Shown: piece by piece, positions 32,780 to 39,525 of the stretch
Layout of the letters: every line of letters starts with the position of its first letter
Numbering within the stretch: the first letter of the stretch is position 1
DNA from: an uncultured Duncaniella sp.
GTDB taxonomy: Bacteria; Bacteroidota; Bacteroidia; Bacteroidales; Muribaculaceae
Length of the DNA: 64,000 bases
Direction: 5' to 3'
Assembly: GCA_910577255.1 (NCBI GenBank)
Contig: CAJTMH010000004.1
Span: forward strand, 124,001-188,000
Notes under the pieces: model-generated
The model's database searches: none
The model's input: only the letters and a program-made list of their open reading frames with translations
Told to the model about the DNA's origin: nothing
Translations under genes and position numbers: made by a program

Positions 32780-32788
32780 TACCTTTGC
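32780..32788 (+). promoter_or_regulatory. Promoter -7 element before the TS-like gene
   Basis: TACCTTTGC matches the Bacteroidota TAnnTTTG element, 24 nt before the ATG at 32812. A TTTG at 32748-32751 is 28 nt upstream, longer than the usual 19-21 nt spacing. Confidence 0.4.
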
Positions 32789-32811
32789 ATCATCACCAAC
32801 GACAAATCATC

Positions 32812-33456
32812 ATGGCAAAAAACAAATACCATCAAATTCTTGCCCGTATCCTTTCGGAGGGCAAGACACAGACCAACCGCAAGGGAGATATACTCTATCT
32901 GATCAACCAGTCACTGTCTCTTACACCGGGCGACCTCCTCGATATTTTTGAGGAACACGGCATTGCCCGGAAGAAACTGCGCACCGAGCTTCAGCTTTTC
33001 ATGCAGGGTGAAAGTTCAGTGGAGCGATACCGCGAGGTCGGCATCAACTGGTGGGATTACTGCGGCTCCATACTCATCAATTCCTATCCCACTTACTTCG
33101 AGAAGCTGCCCCCGCTCATCGACCGTATCAACCGGGAAAAGCGCAATTCAAAGAATTATGTGCTGTTCCTCAGTGAGACCAACGCCCAATCAAATCAAAC
33201 GCCGTGCCTGTCGCTTGTGCAGTTCCAGATCGACGAGGGCGAGCTTGTACTAACCGCATACCAGCGCAGCTCTGACGCAAGTCTCGGTCTTCCCGCCGAC
33301 ATATACCATCTCTACCTTATGGCAAAGCACATTGATGTGCCGCTCAAGTCCATCACGCTGTTCCTCGGCAATGTGCATATCTACGAAAATAATATTGACA
33401 ACACCCGCAAGCTGCTCTCCGGCAACGATACGGTAAGATTCAAACTCAACGTATGA
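32812..33456 (+). CDS. Thymidylate synthase / dCMP hydroxymethylase family protein
   Basis: A 214-residue enzyme of the thymidylate synthase fold. Active-site residues line up with E. coli ThyA with matching spacing: Cys 132 in TPCLSLVQF (ThyA Cys 146), Arg 152 and Asp 155 in QRSSD (Arg 166, Asp 169), then Asp 163 in LGLPADI where ThyA has the specificity Asn 177, and His 189/Tyr 191 in VHIYENN (His 207, Tyr 209). Asp at that site is what T4 dCMP hydroxymethylase has, and it favours dCMP over dUMP. The His after the catalytic Cys is Leu, and the paired Arg of the partner subunit are replaced (RNSKN), so activity is not assured. The start at 32812 (MAKNKYHQI) is preferred. The stop overlaps the methylase start by 4 nt. 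A modified-cytosine precursor for phage DNA is a reasonable hypothesis. Confidence 0.72.
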   Translation: MAKNKYHQILARILSEGKTQTNRKGDILYLINQSLSLTPGDLLDIFEEHGIARKKLRTELQLFMQGESSVERYREVGINWWDYCGSILINSYPTYFEKLPPLIDRINREKRNSKNYVLFLSETNAQSNQTPCLSLVQFQIDEGELVLTAYQRSSDASLGLPADIYHLYLMAKHIDVPLKSITLFLGNVHIYENNIDNTRKLLSGNDTVRFKLNV

Positions 33457-34307
33457 GCAAACTGTATATGTCCGCGCCATTGCCTTTCGTAGGGCAAAAG
33501 CGCATGTTCGCCAAGCACTTCATAGAGGTTATAAAGCAATATCCCGCCGGCACCGTATTCGTTGACCTGTTCGGAGGCTCCGGATTATTGTCGCATATCA
33601 CAAAACACTTCCATCCCGATTCAACAGTGATATATAATGACTTTGACGGATACCGCCGGCGCATCGACAACATATCGCGCACCAACCATCTGCTGTCATT
33701 GATCCGTCCCATCGCATCCCGGTTCCCGCGCCATAAGCCGGTGACCGGCGATGCCCGGGAGGAGATATTCCGCATACTGGAATCGGAGGAGCGAGAATCA
33801 GGATTCCTTGATTTCATCACCATTTCGTCATCGTTGATGTTCTCAATGAAATACAAGATGTCAATCCCTGAGATGCGCAAGGAAGTTCTTTACAATAATG
33901 TCCGCAAATCCGGGTATGCCGAATGCCCGGATTATCTCGAAGGGCTTGAGATAACCTCGTGTGACTACAAAGAGCTTTTCGAAAGATATCGAAACATCCC
34001 GGGAGTTGTATTCCTTGTGGACCCACCGTACCTCTCAACTGATGTCGGCACCTACCGTATGTATTGGCGACTCGCCGATTACCTCGATGTGCTGTCGGTA
34101 CTCCCGAGGCATAATTTCATCTATTTCACGTCCGAAAAATCATGCATTGTGGAGCTGTGCGAGTGGATGGGTCGGAACCCGGCTCTCGGCAACCCGTTTG
34201 CCCGATGCCGGCGCAAGGAATTCAACGCCACCATGAATTATAATGCAGGATACACCGATATTATGCTTTTCACAGACCCGGGCGCGCAACCATCACGCCA
34301 AATTTAG
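33453..34307 (+). CDS. D12-class DNA adenine N6-methyltransferase (Dam-like)
   Basis: A 284-residue SAM-dependent DNA methyltransferase. Motifs: PFVGQKR at 11-17 (SAM-binding FxGxK type), VDLFGGSGL at about 37-45, FDGYR and the catalytic DPPY at 190-193 (VVFLVDPPYLST). The order matches class alpha (D12) enzymes such as Dam. It starts within the last codons of the TS-like gene, so the two are coupled. It probably protects phage DNA from host restriction or affects transposition and gene control, as Dam methylation does for Mu mom. A bidirectional terminator follows. Confidence 0.9.
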   Translation: MSKLYMSAPLPFVGQKRMFAKHFIEVIKQYPAGTVFVDLFGGSGLLSHITKHFHPDSTVIYNDFDGYRRRIDNISRTNHLLSLIRPIASRFPRHKPVTGDAREEIFRILESEERESGFLDFITISSSLMFSMKYKMSIPEMRKEVLYNNVRKSGYAECPDYLEGLEITSCDYKELFERYRNIPGVVFLVDPPYLSTDVGTYRMYWRLADYLDVLSVLPRHNFIYFTSEKSCIVELCEWMGRNPALGNPFARCRRKEFNATMNYNAGYTDIMLFTDPGAQPSRQI

Positions 34308-34334
34308 CCGTTTATTCGCCCATATAACGCAATA

Positions 34335-34363
34335 GAGCCGTCACCCGATAAAGGTAACGGCTC
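34335..34363. terminator. Terminator between convergent methylase and tail-completion genes
   Basis: A 7-bp stem (gagccgt / acggctc) with a 15-nt loop is followed by ccgttgtttt on the plus strand. It sits in the 83-nt gap between the rightward operon end and the leftward operon end, so it may serve both. Confidence 0.55.
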
Positions 34364-34390
34364 CCGTTGTTTTAATGCGACACGTGGCGT

Positions 34391-34894
34391 TTATGGGGCT
34401 TTGGGCGCAGCACTCTTGATGGCTACGTAGCTGTAAACCTCGATGCTCTCCACAATATCCTCATGGTCGTGGTTGGTGTGGGACTCGGCGAGTTGGAAGT
34501 CTTTGAAGGTCTCGCCATCGATGCCGGCGATCACATCATGGATTTTATCGGGCAGATCAAGGTCTATCCCGACACCGGCAAAATCCTTATATGCCGGAGC
34601 CCAGTCAGTAACTATATGCAGTCTGACATTAGCCTCGGCACGGTATTCCACCGCCGGAACAATGTCATTCCAACGGATAGGCTCGAATTCGATGAACACC
34701 GCCGGACGCTCCCATGGAGTGTCCTGATCGATGAATTCGACATTGCGGTTCCACAGGTCGATATGCTTTATAGCCCGAGGATAAAGTTCGTCATCGACAT
34801 CCGCTTCATCCGGTCTTGTGTAATATTCCCCGGCAGCGTTTACGCAAAGAGCCTCAAGCCGGGTCTTGATCGCGTTGTATAATTCCTTTCTCAT
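34391..34894 (-). CDS. Tail completion / terminator-like protein
   Basis: A 167-residue protein starting MRKELYNAIKTRLEAL, with a compact alpha/beta pattern (RPAVFIEFEPIRW, ANVRLHIVTDW, GIDGETFKDFQLAESHTNHDHEDIVESIEVYS) seen in tail terminator and head-tail joining proteins (Mu gp37/lambda gpU-like). Its start overlaps the end of the virion morphogenesis gene by 4 nt, and the pair occupies the usual neck slot. It sits at the far end of the early leftward transcript, apart from other tail genes. Confidence 0.6.
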   Translation of the reverse strand: MRKELYNAIKTRLEALCVNAAGEYYTRPDEADVDDELYPRAIKHIDLWNRNVEFIDQDTPWERPAVFIEFEPIRWNDIVPAVEYRAEANVRLHIVTDWAPAYKDFAGVGIDLDLPDKIHDVIAGIDGETFKDFQLAESHTNHDHEDIVESIEVYSYVAIKSAAPKAP

Positions 34895-35448
34895 TTCTCG
34901 TTTATGTCAAAATCAATTTTGAAGTATTCTGTTATATTTTCCTCGATTATCTCCCTGACGGTTGCCTCGACCTCGGGAGATGTGCCGATGAATTTGCGCT
35001 GTGGTATCTTGATTGTCCTGCCGACCTTCATCAATGCCATGAATTTCCAGAACTCGGCTTCGGTGGACAGCTGTATGGTTCTTTTGTCATTGCGCCGGGT
35101 CCCGTCCTTCTTCCTGCCGAAGGAACCGGTGGCTTCGTAATACTTGTGCCAGAAAAACCGCTTCATGCGTTCTGTTACCTTTATCTCCCCGCCTTCGTTG
35201 TGGATGGCGGCCGCCGGGTGATCCGAGCGGAAAACTATGCTGCTGTCCTTCCTGACACTGTAAATGCTCCGGCGAAGACCGCCGGTGTCCACGAGTATCA
35301 GACCGCCGGGACGGGTCGGACTTTTTCGCCGTTGCCATGCCTGAGTGAAAAAAGCCTGACGCTCGAAGTTCCGGTCGAACTCGTCGGTCAGCTCAACCTC
35401 GATATCCCGGAGTATGTTCCGGATCACACGCTCGAAATCATTGCTCAT
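34891..35448 (-). CDS. Phage virion morphogenesis protein (Mu G-like)
   Basis: About 185 residues from the ATG at 35448 (MSNDFERVIRNILRDIEVELTDEFDRNFERQAF). The GGLILVDTGGLRRSIYSVRKDSSIVFRSDHPAAAIHNEGG segment is the signature of the Mu gpG/P2 gpS tail completion family, with the conserved TG.LR.SI and Y/I-A-x-IHNxGG. Alternative starts exist up to 35487, but they overlap the next gene further. It works at the head-tail junction. Confidence 0.82.
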   Translation of the reverse strand: MSNDFERVIRNILRDIEVELTDEFDRNFERQAFFTQAWQRRKSPTRPGGLILVDTGGLRRSIYSVRKDSSIVFRSDHPAAAIHNEGGEIKVTERMKRFFWHKYYEATGSFGRKKDGTRRNDKRTIQLSTEAEFWKFMALMKVGRTIKIPQRKFIGTSPEVEATVREIIEENITEYFKIDFDINEK

Positions 35449-35674
35449 CATCGTCATCGAATAGTGATGGCTGTATATTGCTGTCAACGAATCCCGGCTT
35501 GGTCGGTGCTTTCAGCAGGTTATAAAACGTCCGTTCGCTGAAACCATACAAAGGATATATGTACCTCAGCCATATCTCCCTGTTGGGGATGCCTTGCTTG
35601 GCATATTGGTCATATATCCTGTTGGTGTCAGCGACTCGCTTTTTGTAACTTATTCCGGGTTTCTTTTTTGACAT
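35438..35674 (-). CDS. Hypothetical small protein
   Basis: A 78-residue protein (MSKKKPGISYKKRVADTNRIYDQYAKQG…) with a basic N-terminus, a helix-turn-helix-like stretch (IPNREIWLRYIYPLYGFSERTFYNLLKA) and a very acidic end (SLFDDDDEQ). It overlaps the start of the Mu G-like gene by about 11 nt. It could be a small DNA-binding regulator; no family recognised. Confidence 0.65.
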   Translation of the reverse strand: MSKKKPGISYKKRVADTNRIYDQYAKQGIPNREIWLRYIYPLYGFSERTFYNLLKAPTKPGFVDSNIQPSLFDDDDEQ

Positions 35675-35679
35675 TCAGC

Positions 35680-35874
35680 TCATCGATGTTTCTTTGGTTC
35701 CGGTTTATACGGTCTGATGTCGAGGATCATTTCGCAGCTCACTGTCACTCTGCCGCTCCCCTCGCACTGGAGGCACGTGTGGGTCTCCCCTTCCTCGTCA
35801 CCGGGGACTCTGCCCGAGCCTTTGCAGACCCGGCAGAGTGCCACTTTCGGAGGACGTGATATTTCTCGTTTCAT
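35680..35874 (-). CDS. Small DnaJ-type zinc-finger protein (CxxCxGxG)
   Basis: A 64-residue protein from MKREISRPP at 35874. It holds two CxxCxGxG knuckles, CRVCKGSGRV and CLQCEGSGRV, the pattern of the DnaJ cysteine-rich domain, here without a J domain. The start overlaps the Gam stop by 4 nt. A similar two-knuckle miniature is encoded at 37276. Probably a zinc-stabilised adaptor; its role is unknown. Confidence 0.7.
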   Translation of the reverse strand: MKREISRPPKVALCRVCKGSGRVPGDEEGETHTCLQCEGSGRVTVSCEMILDIRPYKPEPKKHR

Positions 35875-36392
35875 ACTACGCTCTCCTCCTTTTTGGGTTC
35901 GACGAAGAAGGTCTCCTCCTGCACCACCGAGATGCCGCAACGTGCGAGGTTGGCTGCCACTGTCTCATCTTCTCGGTCGGCGAGAAGTTTGTCCTTGGCT
36001 ATCTCCTCGGTGGCACGGATATGACCGGGCAGGAACTCTTTGATGAGCTGCAGTGCGCTTGCCCATGTGAACCCCTTGAGAGTTTTGAGCTTTGGGGTAC
36101 CGGTGCGGAACCCGATGGTGCCATGCACCATGTCGAGGCTCTTTTTCTTTGAGAACAGCTCCGACTGGTTTTCGGTGGCGAAAGACTGAAGTGTCTCAAA
36201 CGCTTCGTCCTGTGTGGTCTGCAGCTGTGAGAGTCTTTCCTGATGCTTCTCTCGAATACGTGCGCACTGGAGCTCGATGTCTGCAGTGATTTTCGCACGT
36301 TCTGCGTCTGCCTTGGCGTAAACTGCGAAGGCTTCCTCGGCCGCGTCTTTTGACACGCCGGTGATGATTGTCTTTTTTGCTCTTTTTGCCAT
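35871..36392 (-). CDS. gam: Gam-like host-nuclease inhibitor
   Basis: A 173-residue protein from MAKRAKKTIITGVSKDAAEEAF. It has the long antiparallel helices of Mu Gam (ADAERAKITADIELQCARIREKHQERLSQLQ…), followed by the conserved GTIGFRTGTPKLKTLKGFTWASAL segment, diagnostic of the Gam family. Mu Gam binds DNA ends and blocks host exonucleases such as RecBCD/AddAB. It is part of the early operon. A frame extension upstream to 36422 is less likely. Confidence 0.9.
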   Translation of the reverse strand: MAKRAKKTIITGVSKDAAEEAFAVYAKADAERAKITADIELQCARIREKHQERLSQLQTTQDEAFETLQSFATENQSELFSKKKSLDMVHGTIGFRTGTPKLKTLKGFTWASALQLIKEFLPGHIRATEEIAKDKLLADREDETVAANLARCGISVVQEETFFVEPKKEESVV

Positions 36393-36414
36393 ATAGTTTT
36401 GTTGTTGATGGTGA

Positions 36415-36585
36415 TTATTCATCTATCGGGAACACCGTGTCGGTGTCATCGCTGTATTCGGCTATGTCAGCCTGACTCGTGGTCCATTCAGCAAGTTCAC
36501 GCATGAGGTTTATATAATCCTCGTTCTCCATGTCGGAGGTATGGAGCTGAATGAAGTTCTTGATTTGTTGTATTACCCTTTTCAT
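36415..36585 (-). CDS. Very small early protein
   Basis: A 56-residue frame: MKRVIQQIKNFIQLHTSDM…, acidic, ending DTDTVFPIDE with TAA. It fills the gap between the GemA-like gene (1 nt away) and gam. Tight spacing on both sides and a helical, charged composition support it as a real gene. Function unknown. Confidence 0.6.
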   Translation of the reverse strand: MKRVIQQIKNFIQLHTSDMENEDYINLMRELAEWTTSQADIAEYSDDTDTVFPIDE

Positions 36586-36586
36586 T

Positions 36587-37072
36587 TCAGTTATAGCTTG
36601 TCATGCCGGGACCGGCAAGGTTGATAAGATAAGTTATTCGCTCGGTTGGGGCCGGAGCCTGTTCAGGCTGTTCCTTCTTGCGCTGCCATCCCTTGCGCTT
36701 GATTGAGCGGAGTTTGGTCGCAAGTTCCATCAGTTCTTCGATTGACAGCTGACCGAAGGCTTTGCCGGCTATTCTCGGGTGACGGCAGAAATCGTTGATC
36801 TGCGCCCAGTCGGTAGTATCAACCTCAAGCTCCTGCATCAGCTTAAGGACTATGCTGCGGCGACGCTTCAGCTCGTCCTTGGTGCCGCTCATTCCCTCGA
36901 TGGCGGTGCAGAGGTCGGAGTATTCTTTCCGGGTCATCTCCTTGAGGGAGTCGGTGCGCCCGGCGGTGTACTGCAGCACGAACTGACGCTTTGCCTCGTC
37001 CGGCTCTCCATGTATGGTGAGCTTATGGAAAGCGGAGTAGAACCGCCCGAAGTTAGTTACCTGCTGTTTCAT
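36587..37072 (-). CDS. GemA-like (Mu gp16) early protein
   Basis: A 161-residue helical protein. MTRKEYSDLCTAIEGM…ELKRRRSIVLKLMQELEVDTTDWAQINDFCRHPRIAGKAFGQLSIEELMELATKLRSI matches the layout of Mu gp16/GemA (DUF1018), where an N-terminal helical bundle precedes a W..…F..…RI..….F..LS..EL…L...L motif. GemA modulates host gyrase and DNA structure during Mu growth. Starts 20 nt inside the preceding gene. Confidence 0.7.
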   Translation of the reverse strand: MKQQVTNFGRFYSAFHKLTIHGEPDEAKRQFVLQYTAGRTDSLKEMTRKEYSDLCTAIEGMSGTKDELKRRRSIVLKLMQELEVDTTDWAQINDFCRHPRIAGKAFGQLSIEELMELATKLRSIKRKGWQRKKEQPEQAPAPTERITYLINLAGPGMTSYN

Positions 37073-37271
37073 TGCTCTTGCTCTGTTCTTGTTTGTAGTG
37101 AAGCATTGCCATCAGGGTTTCTTCTGACAGATGTTTTGCCACCCCTAAGAAATATGTGTCCACATACTCGGCGATTGCCCATTCAGAAGCATATTCAAGG
37201 TTCTTCTCGATGAATTGAGCTTTTTCGGTTCGGCCTAACTGCCGAAAGGCTTGATTGATGTTTTGTGCCAT
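37053..37271 (-). CDS. Hypothetical early protein
   Basis: A 72-residue helical protein (MAQNINQAFRQLGRTEKAQFIEKNLEYASEWAIAEYV…). Overlaps the GemA-like gene by 20 nt and follows the zinc-knuckle gene by 4 nt. No family recognised. Confidence 0.7.
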   Translation of the reverse strand: MAQNINQAFRQLGRTEKAQFIEKNLEYASEWAIAEYVDTYFLGVAKHLSEETLMAMLHYKQEQSKSNETAGN

Positions 37272-37275
37272 AATC

Positions 37276-37494
37276 TTATCTTTTATTAGGTTTCCACTCT
37301 ACTGTTACCACGGCAATGACCTCGCCGGTTCCCTTGCAGTCGGGGCACTCCTCCATCGATGGGCCTTCGACCGTATCAATCGGGAATCCTCCCCTGCCGT
37401 TGCAATAGCGGCATGTCATCGGAGCGGAAACAAACGCCTCATTATGGATGCGCCCGGAAGGTTCAAGCTCCACTATCTGTTTCTTTATGCTCAT
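37276..37494 (-). CDS. Second small zinc-knuckle protein (CxxCxGxG)
   Basis: A 72-residue protein with CRYCNGRGGF and CPDCKGTGEV, again a two-knuckle DnaJ-type motif in a short chain, followed by a beta strand (VIAVVTVEW). It overlaps the 3' end of the RecA-like ATPase gene by 32 nt. It is related in design to the gene at 35680. Function unknown. Confidence 0.68.
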   Translation of the reverse strand: MSIKKQIVELEPSGRIHNEAFVSAPMTCRYCNGRGGFPIDTVEGPSMEECPDCKGTGEVIAVVTVEWKPNKR

Positions 37495-38122
37495 CTTTTT
37501 CTATGTTGTTTGACGTTCTTAACTCTCCTTCTTCCCATATTGTGTAGCAGCTGCCCGGATCTCCGGTGAAGCGCCCTTGACAATAAGCCTTGTAGCCTAC
37601 CACTCGGATTTTAATTCCGGCTTTGTATTTGAGTCGCCCTGCCGGTTTGCCGGCTGGTTCCCCTTTATACTCCTGCGATATGAATATGAAACTCTTGCGA
37701 TGGAAACGGCTTATCAGCTCCATGAATTGATCGTAAGTGATTCCGCTCTCCTGAAAGCTGTCGATTATGACGAACTTTGCGCTCTTAGGGCGACCGAGTC
37801 TCTCAGCAAGTTCCTCGTAGGTGTCATCAGTGATCACGCGGAATCGCCCCTGCACCTCACTCATCCTTTCACGCTTTATTCGCATCTGGAACGACTGACT
37901 TATTCCTTCCTCATAGCTCAAATACAGGGTGGTCCCGTAGTTGCATAATTCCTTGGCAAGCTGCATCACGAAGCTGCTCTTGCCGGATGCCGAGGCGCCA
38001 CTGATAAACCATGTCTCGTTGACTGGCACCTCACCAAATGGACCGCTCCATTTCTCGCCCCATGGTAAGGTCTTGTATTTTTTGGCGAGAACCTCTTTCG
38101 GACTGTATGCTCGCTTTGCCAT
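37463..38122 (-). CDS. RecA-like P-loop ATPase
   Basis: A 219-residue NTPase. Walker A is FISGASASGKSS (about 39-50) and Walker B is SAKFVIIDSFQE (about 113-124). The fold (Walker A, LYLSYEEG strand, Walker B, SFIFISQEYKGEPAG sensor) follows the RecA/RadA/DnaB-helicase core without accessory domains. In the early operon it may assist replication after transposition, or load a helicase. It starts 2 nt after the preceding stop (38125). Confidence 0.75.
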   Translation of the reverse strand: MAKRAYSPKEVLAKKYKTLPWGEKWSGPFGEVPVNETWFISGASASGKSSFVMQLAKELCNYGTTLYLSYEEGISQSFQMRIKRERMSEVQGRFRVITDDTYEELAERLGRPKSAKFVIIDSFQESGITYDQFMELISRFHRKSFIFISQEYKGEPAGKPAGRLKYKAGIKIRVVGYKAYCQGRFTGDPGSCYTIWEEGELRTSNNIEKDEHKETDSGA

Positions 38123-38124
38123 CG

Positions 38125-38355
38125 TTACTTCTTCTCTTGAGTCTTTTTCAATTCTGCTATAAGCAAATCTGCCTCTGCCACAGCGTCCTTAACATCATCC
38201 TCTCTTGATGTCAAGAGTTTTCTGCGTTCCATATAGACAGCAAACGCTATCTCATATCGACGCTGCTCCCAATCGGGCTCAGCATCCTGTGCCTTACGCA
38301 TCATTCGGTTGATATTGATCACCGAATCCATATATTGTTTTTCAATCACAGTCAT
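38125..38355 (-). CDS. Hypothetical early protein
   Basis: A 76-residue charged helical protein (MTVIEKQYMDSVININRMMRKAQDAEPDWEQRRYEIAFAVYMERRKLL…). Tight spacing on both sides (2 nt each). No family recognised. Confidence 0.68.
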   Translation of the reverse strand: MTVIEKQYMDSVININRMMRKAQDAEPDWEQRRYEIAFAVYMERRKLLTSREDDVKDAVAEADLLIAELKKTQEKK

Positions 38356-38357
38356 AA

Positions 38358-38633
38358 TTATTTACGTTTTGAGGTTTTATGGGGAAACTTGTAACACCAT
38401 CCCATGATTTTTTCCAACTTGATGCCTTCGGGCAAAAGGCCAAATGTATTTACCTTTACAATACCCAACTTAGGACATACACGGCCTAAATGAAGGTCAA
38501 TATACTTGCCGTCCTTAAAGACCACTCGAATTTCACGACGCTTGTTTGCTTTCGTTAACTCTGACGGATCCTTCAGCACTCTACGGCTCCCGTCCGCAAA
38601 CGTGACTTTAATCTTGTAATCCATCATAGTCAC
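38358..38633 (-). CDS. Hypothetical early protein
   Basis: A 91-residue basic, beta-rich protein (MDYKIKVTFADGSRRVLKDPSEL…). Its ATG overlaps the MuB-like stop in an ATGA junction, so translation is coupled to the transposition ATPase. It may be an accessory DNA-binding factor. No family recognised. Confidence 0.68.
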   Translation of the reverse strand: MTMMDYKIKVTFADGSRRVLKDPSELTKANKRREIRVVFKDGKYIDLHLGRVCPKLGIVKVNTFGLLPEGIKLEKIMGWCYKFPHKTSKRK

Positions 38634-39502
38634 GCCATTTTAAGTTTTTCAATTTCGGTATACACACGGCGCAGACCGCCGGCACTCTTTCTCACGATCA
38701 CACCGATATCGGTGCCTTCCGGAGCGTTGACCTTAGCCACAACGCGAGCTTGCTCTTTCAGGAATGCCTCACGTTCACGTCCGTCATCCGGGGTTATCCT
38801 GCTGTAACGGTCTCCGTAACGGCTGAACATCTCGGCATAACCAACCTTGTTGCACTCGATGGAGCGGTTGATTTTCGCCTTGAGTCCGTCGGCGCCCATC
38901 ATATACCATGCGCAGCACCGCTCGGTGGCGTTCCAAAGTGCCTTCAATTCGAGGAAGGCTTCATACTGGAGGTCGCCGGCTTCGTCAAGTATGATCAGCG
39001 GGGTGTCTATTGAGCGAAGGTAGAACACAAGGTCGGCATACACATCCGAGTATGACCCTCTGGTGTTGGAACCGAACTCGGTCGCTATCTTGCGAACGAG
39101 CTTCAGCTTGGTCTTGACCTGCGAACAGTCGATGTAGACCGCATTCGGATGGGTCTTGACATAATGCCGGGCGGTAAAGGTCTTGCCGATATTGGGAAGG
39201 TCACACAACAGACCGCTCAACCCACGCTCCTGTATGAATTCGAGCTGCGTAGTGATATACTTGAAGGTCTCGGTCTTGGCTGCCTTCCATTCTATCCCGC
39301 CACGGAGATTGACCCCGAGCTTGCGGGCTATGCTCATCCAGTTGCCGTCGCTAAGGACACGCTCGGTCTGCCCGTTCTTGATGGAGCTGTATGCCGAGGT
39401 TGTCACCCCGAGTGAAGCGGCGTGTTTGGCATCGCTCGGGTAATTTGTCCGGGCTGCCCTTATCGCTTCTGCGATTTTGTTTCTGATTTCTGTTGTAATC
39501 AT
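38630..39502 (-). CDS. MuB-like transposition ATPase
   Basis: A 290-residue AAA+ ATPase that, by family, binds target DNA and stimulates the MuA transposase. The N-terminal 70 residues are a helix-turn-helix domain (AASLGVTTSAYSSIKNGQTERVL…). The ATPase core has a degenerate P-loop CDLPNIGKTFTARHY at about 100-114, Walker B PLIILDEAGDL at about 173-183 and a C-terminal MuB-like helical part (DGREREAFLKEQARVVAKV). It is encoded directly downstream of the transposase. Confidence 0.88.
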   Translation of the reverse strand: MITTEIRNKIAEAIRAARTNYPSDAKHAASLGVTTSAYSSIKNGQTERVLSDGNWMSIARKLGVNLRGGIEWKAAKTETFKYITTQLEFIQERGLSGLLCDLPNIGKTFTARHYVKTHPNAVYIDCSQVKTKLKLVRKIATEFGSNTRGSYSDVYADLVFYLRSIDTPLIILDEAGDLQYEAFLELKALWNATERCCAWYMMGADGLKAKINRSIECNKVGYAEMFSRYGDRYSRITPDDGREREAFLKEQARVVAKVNAPEGTDIGVIVRKSAGGLRRVYTEIEKLKMA

Positions 39503-39525
39503 ATTCTAACAGTGTTTTAATTTCA

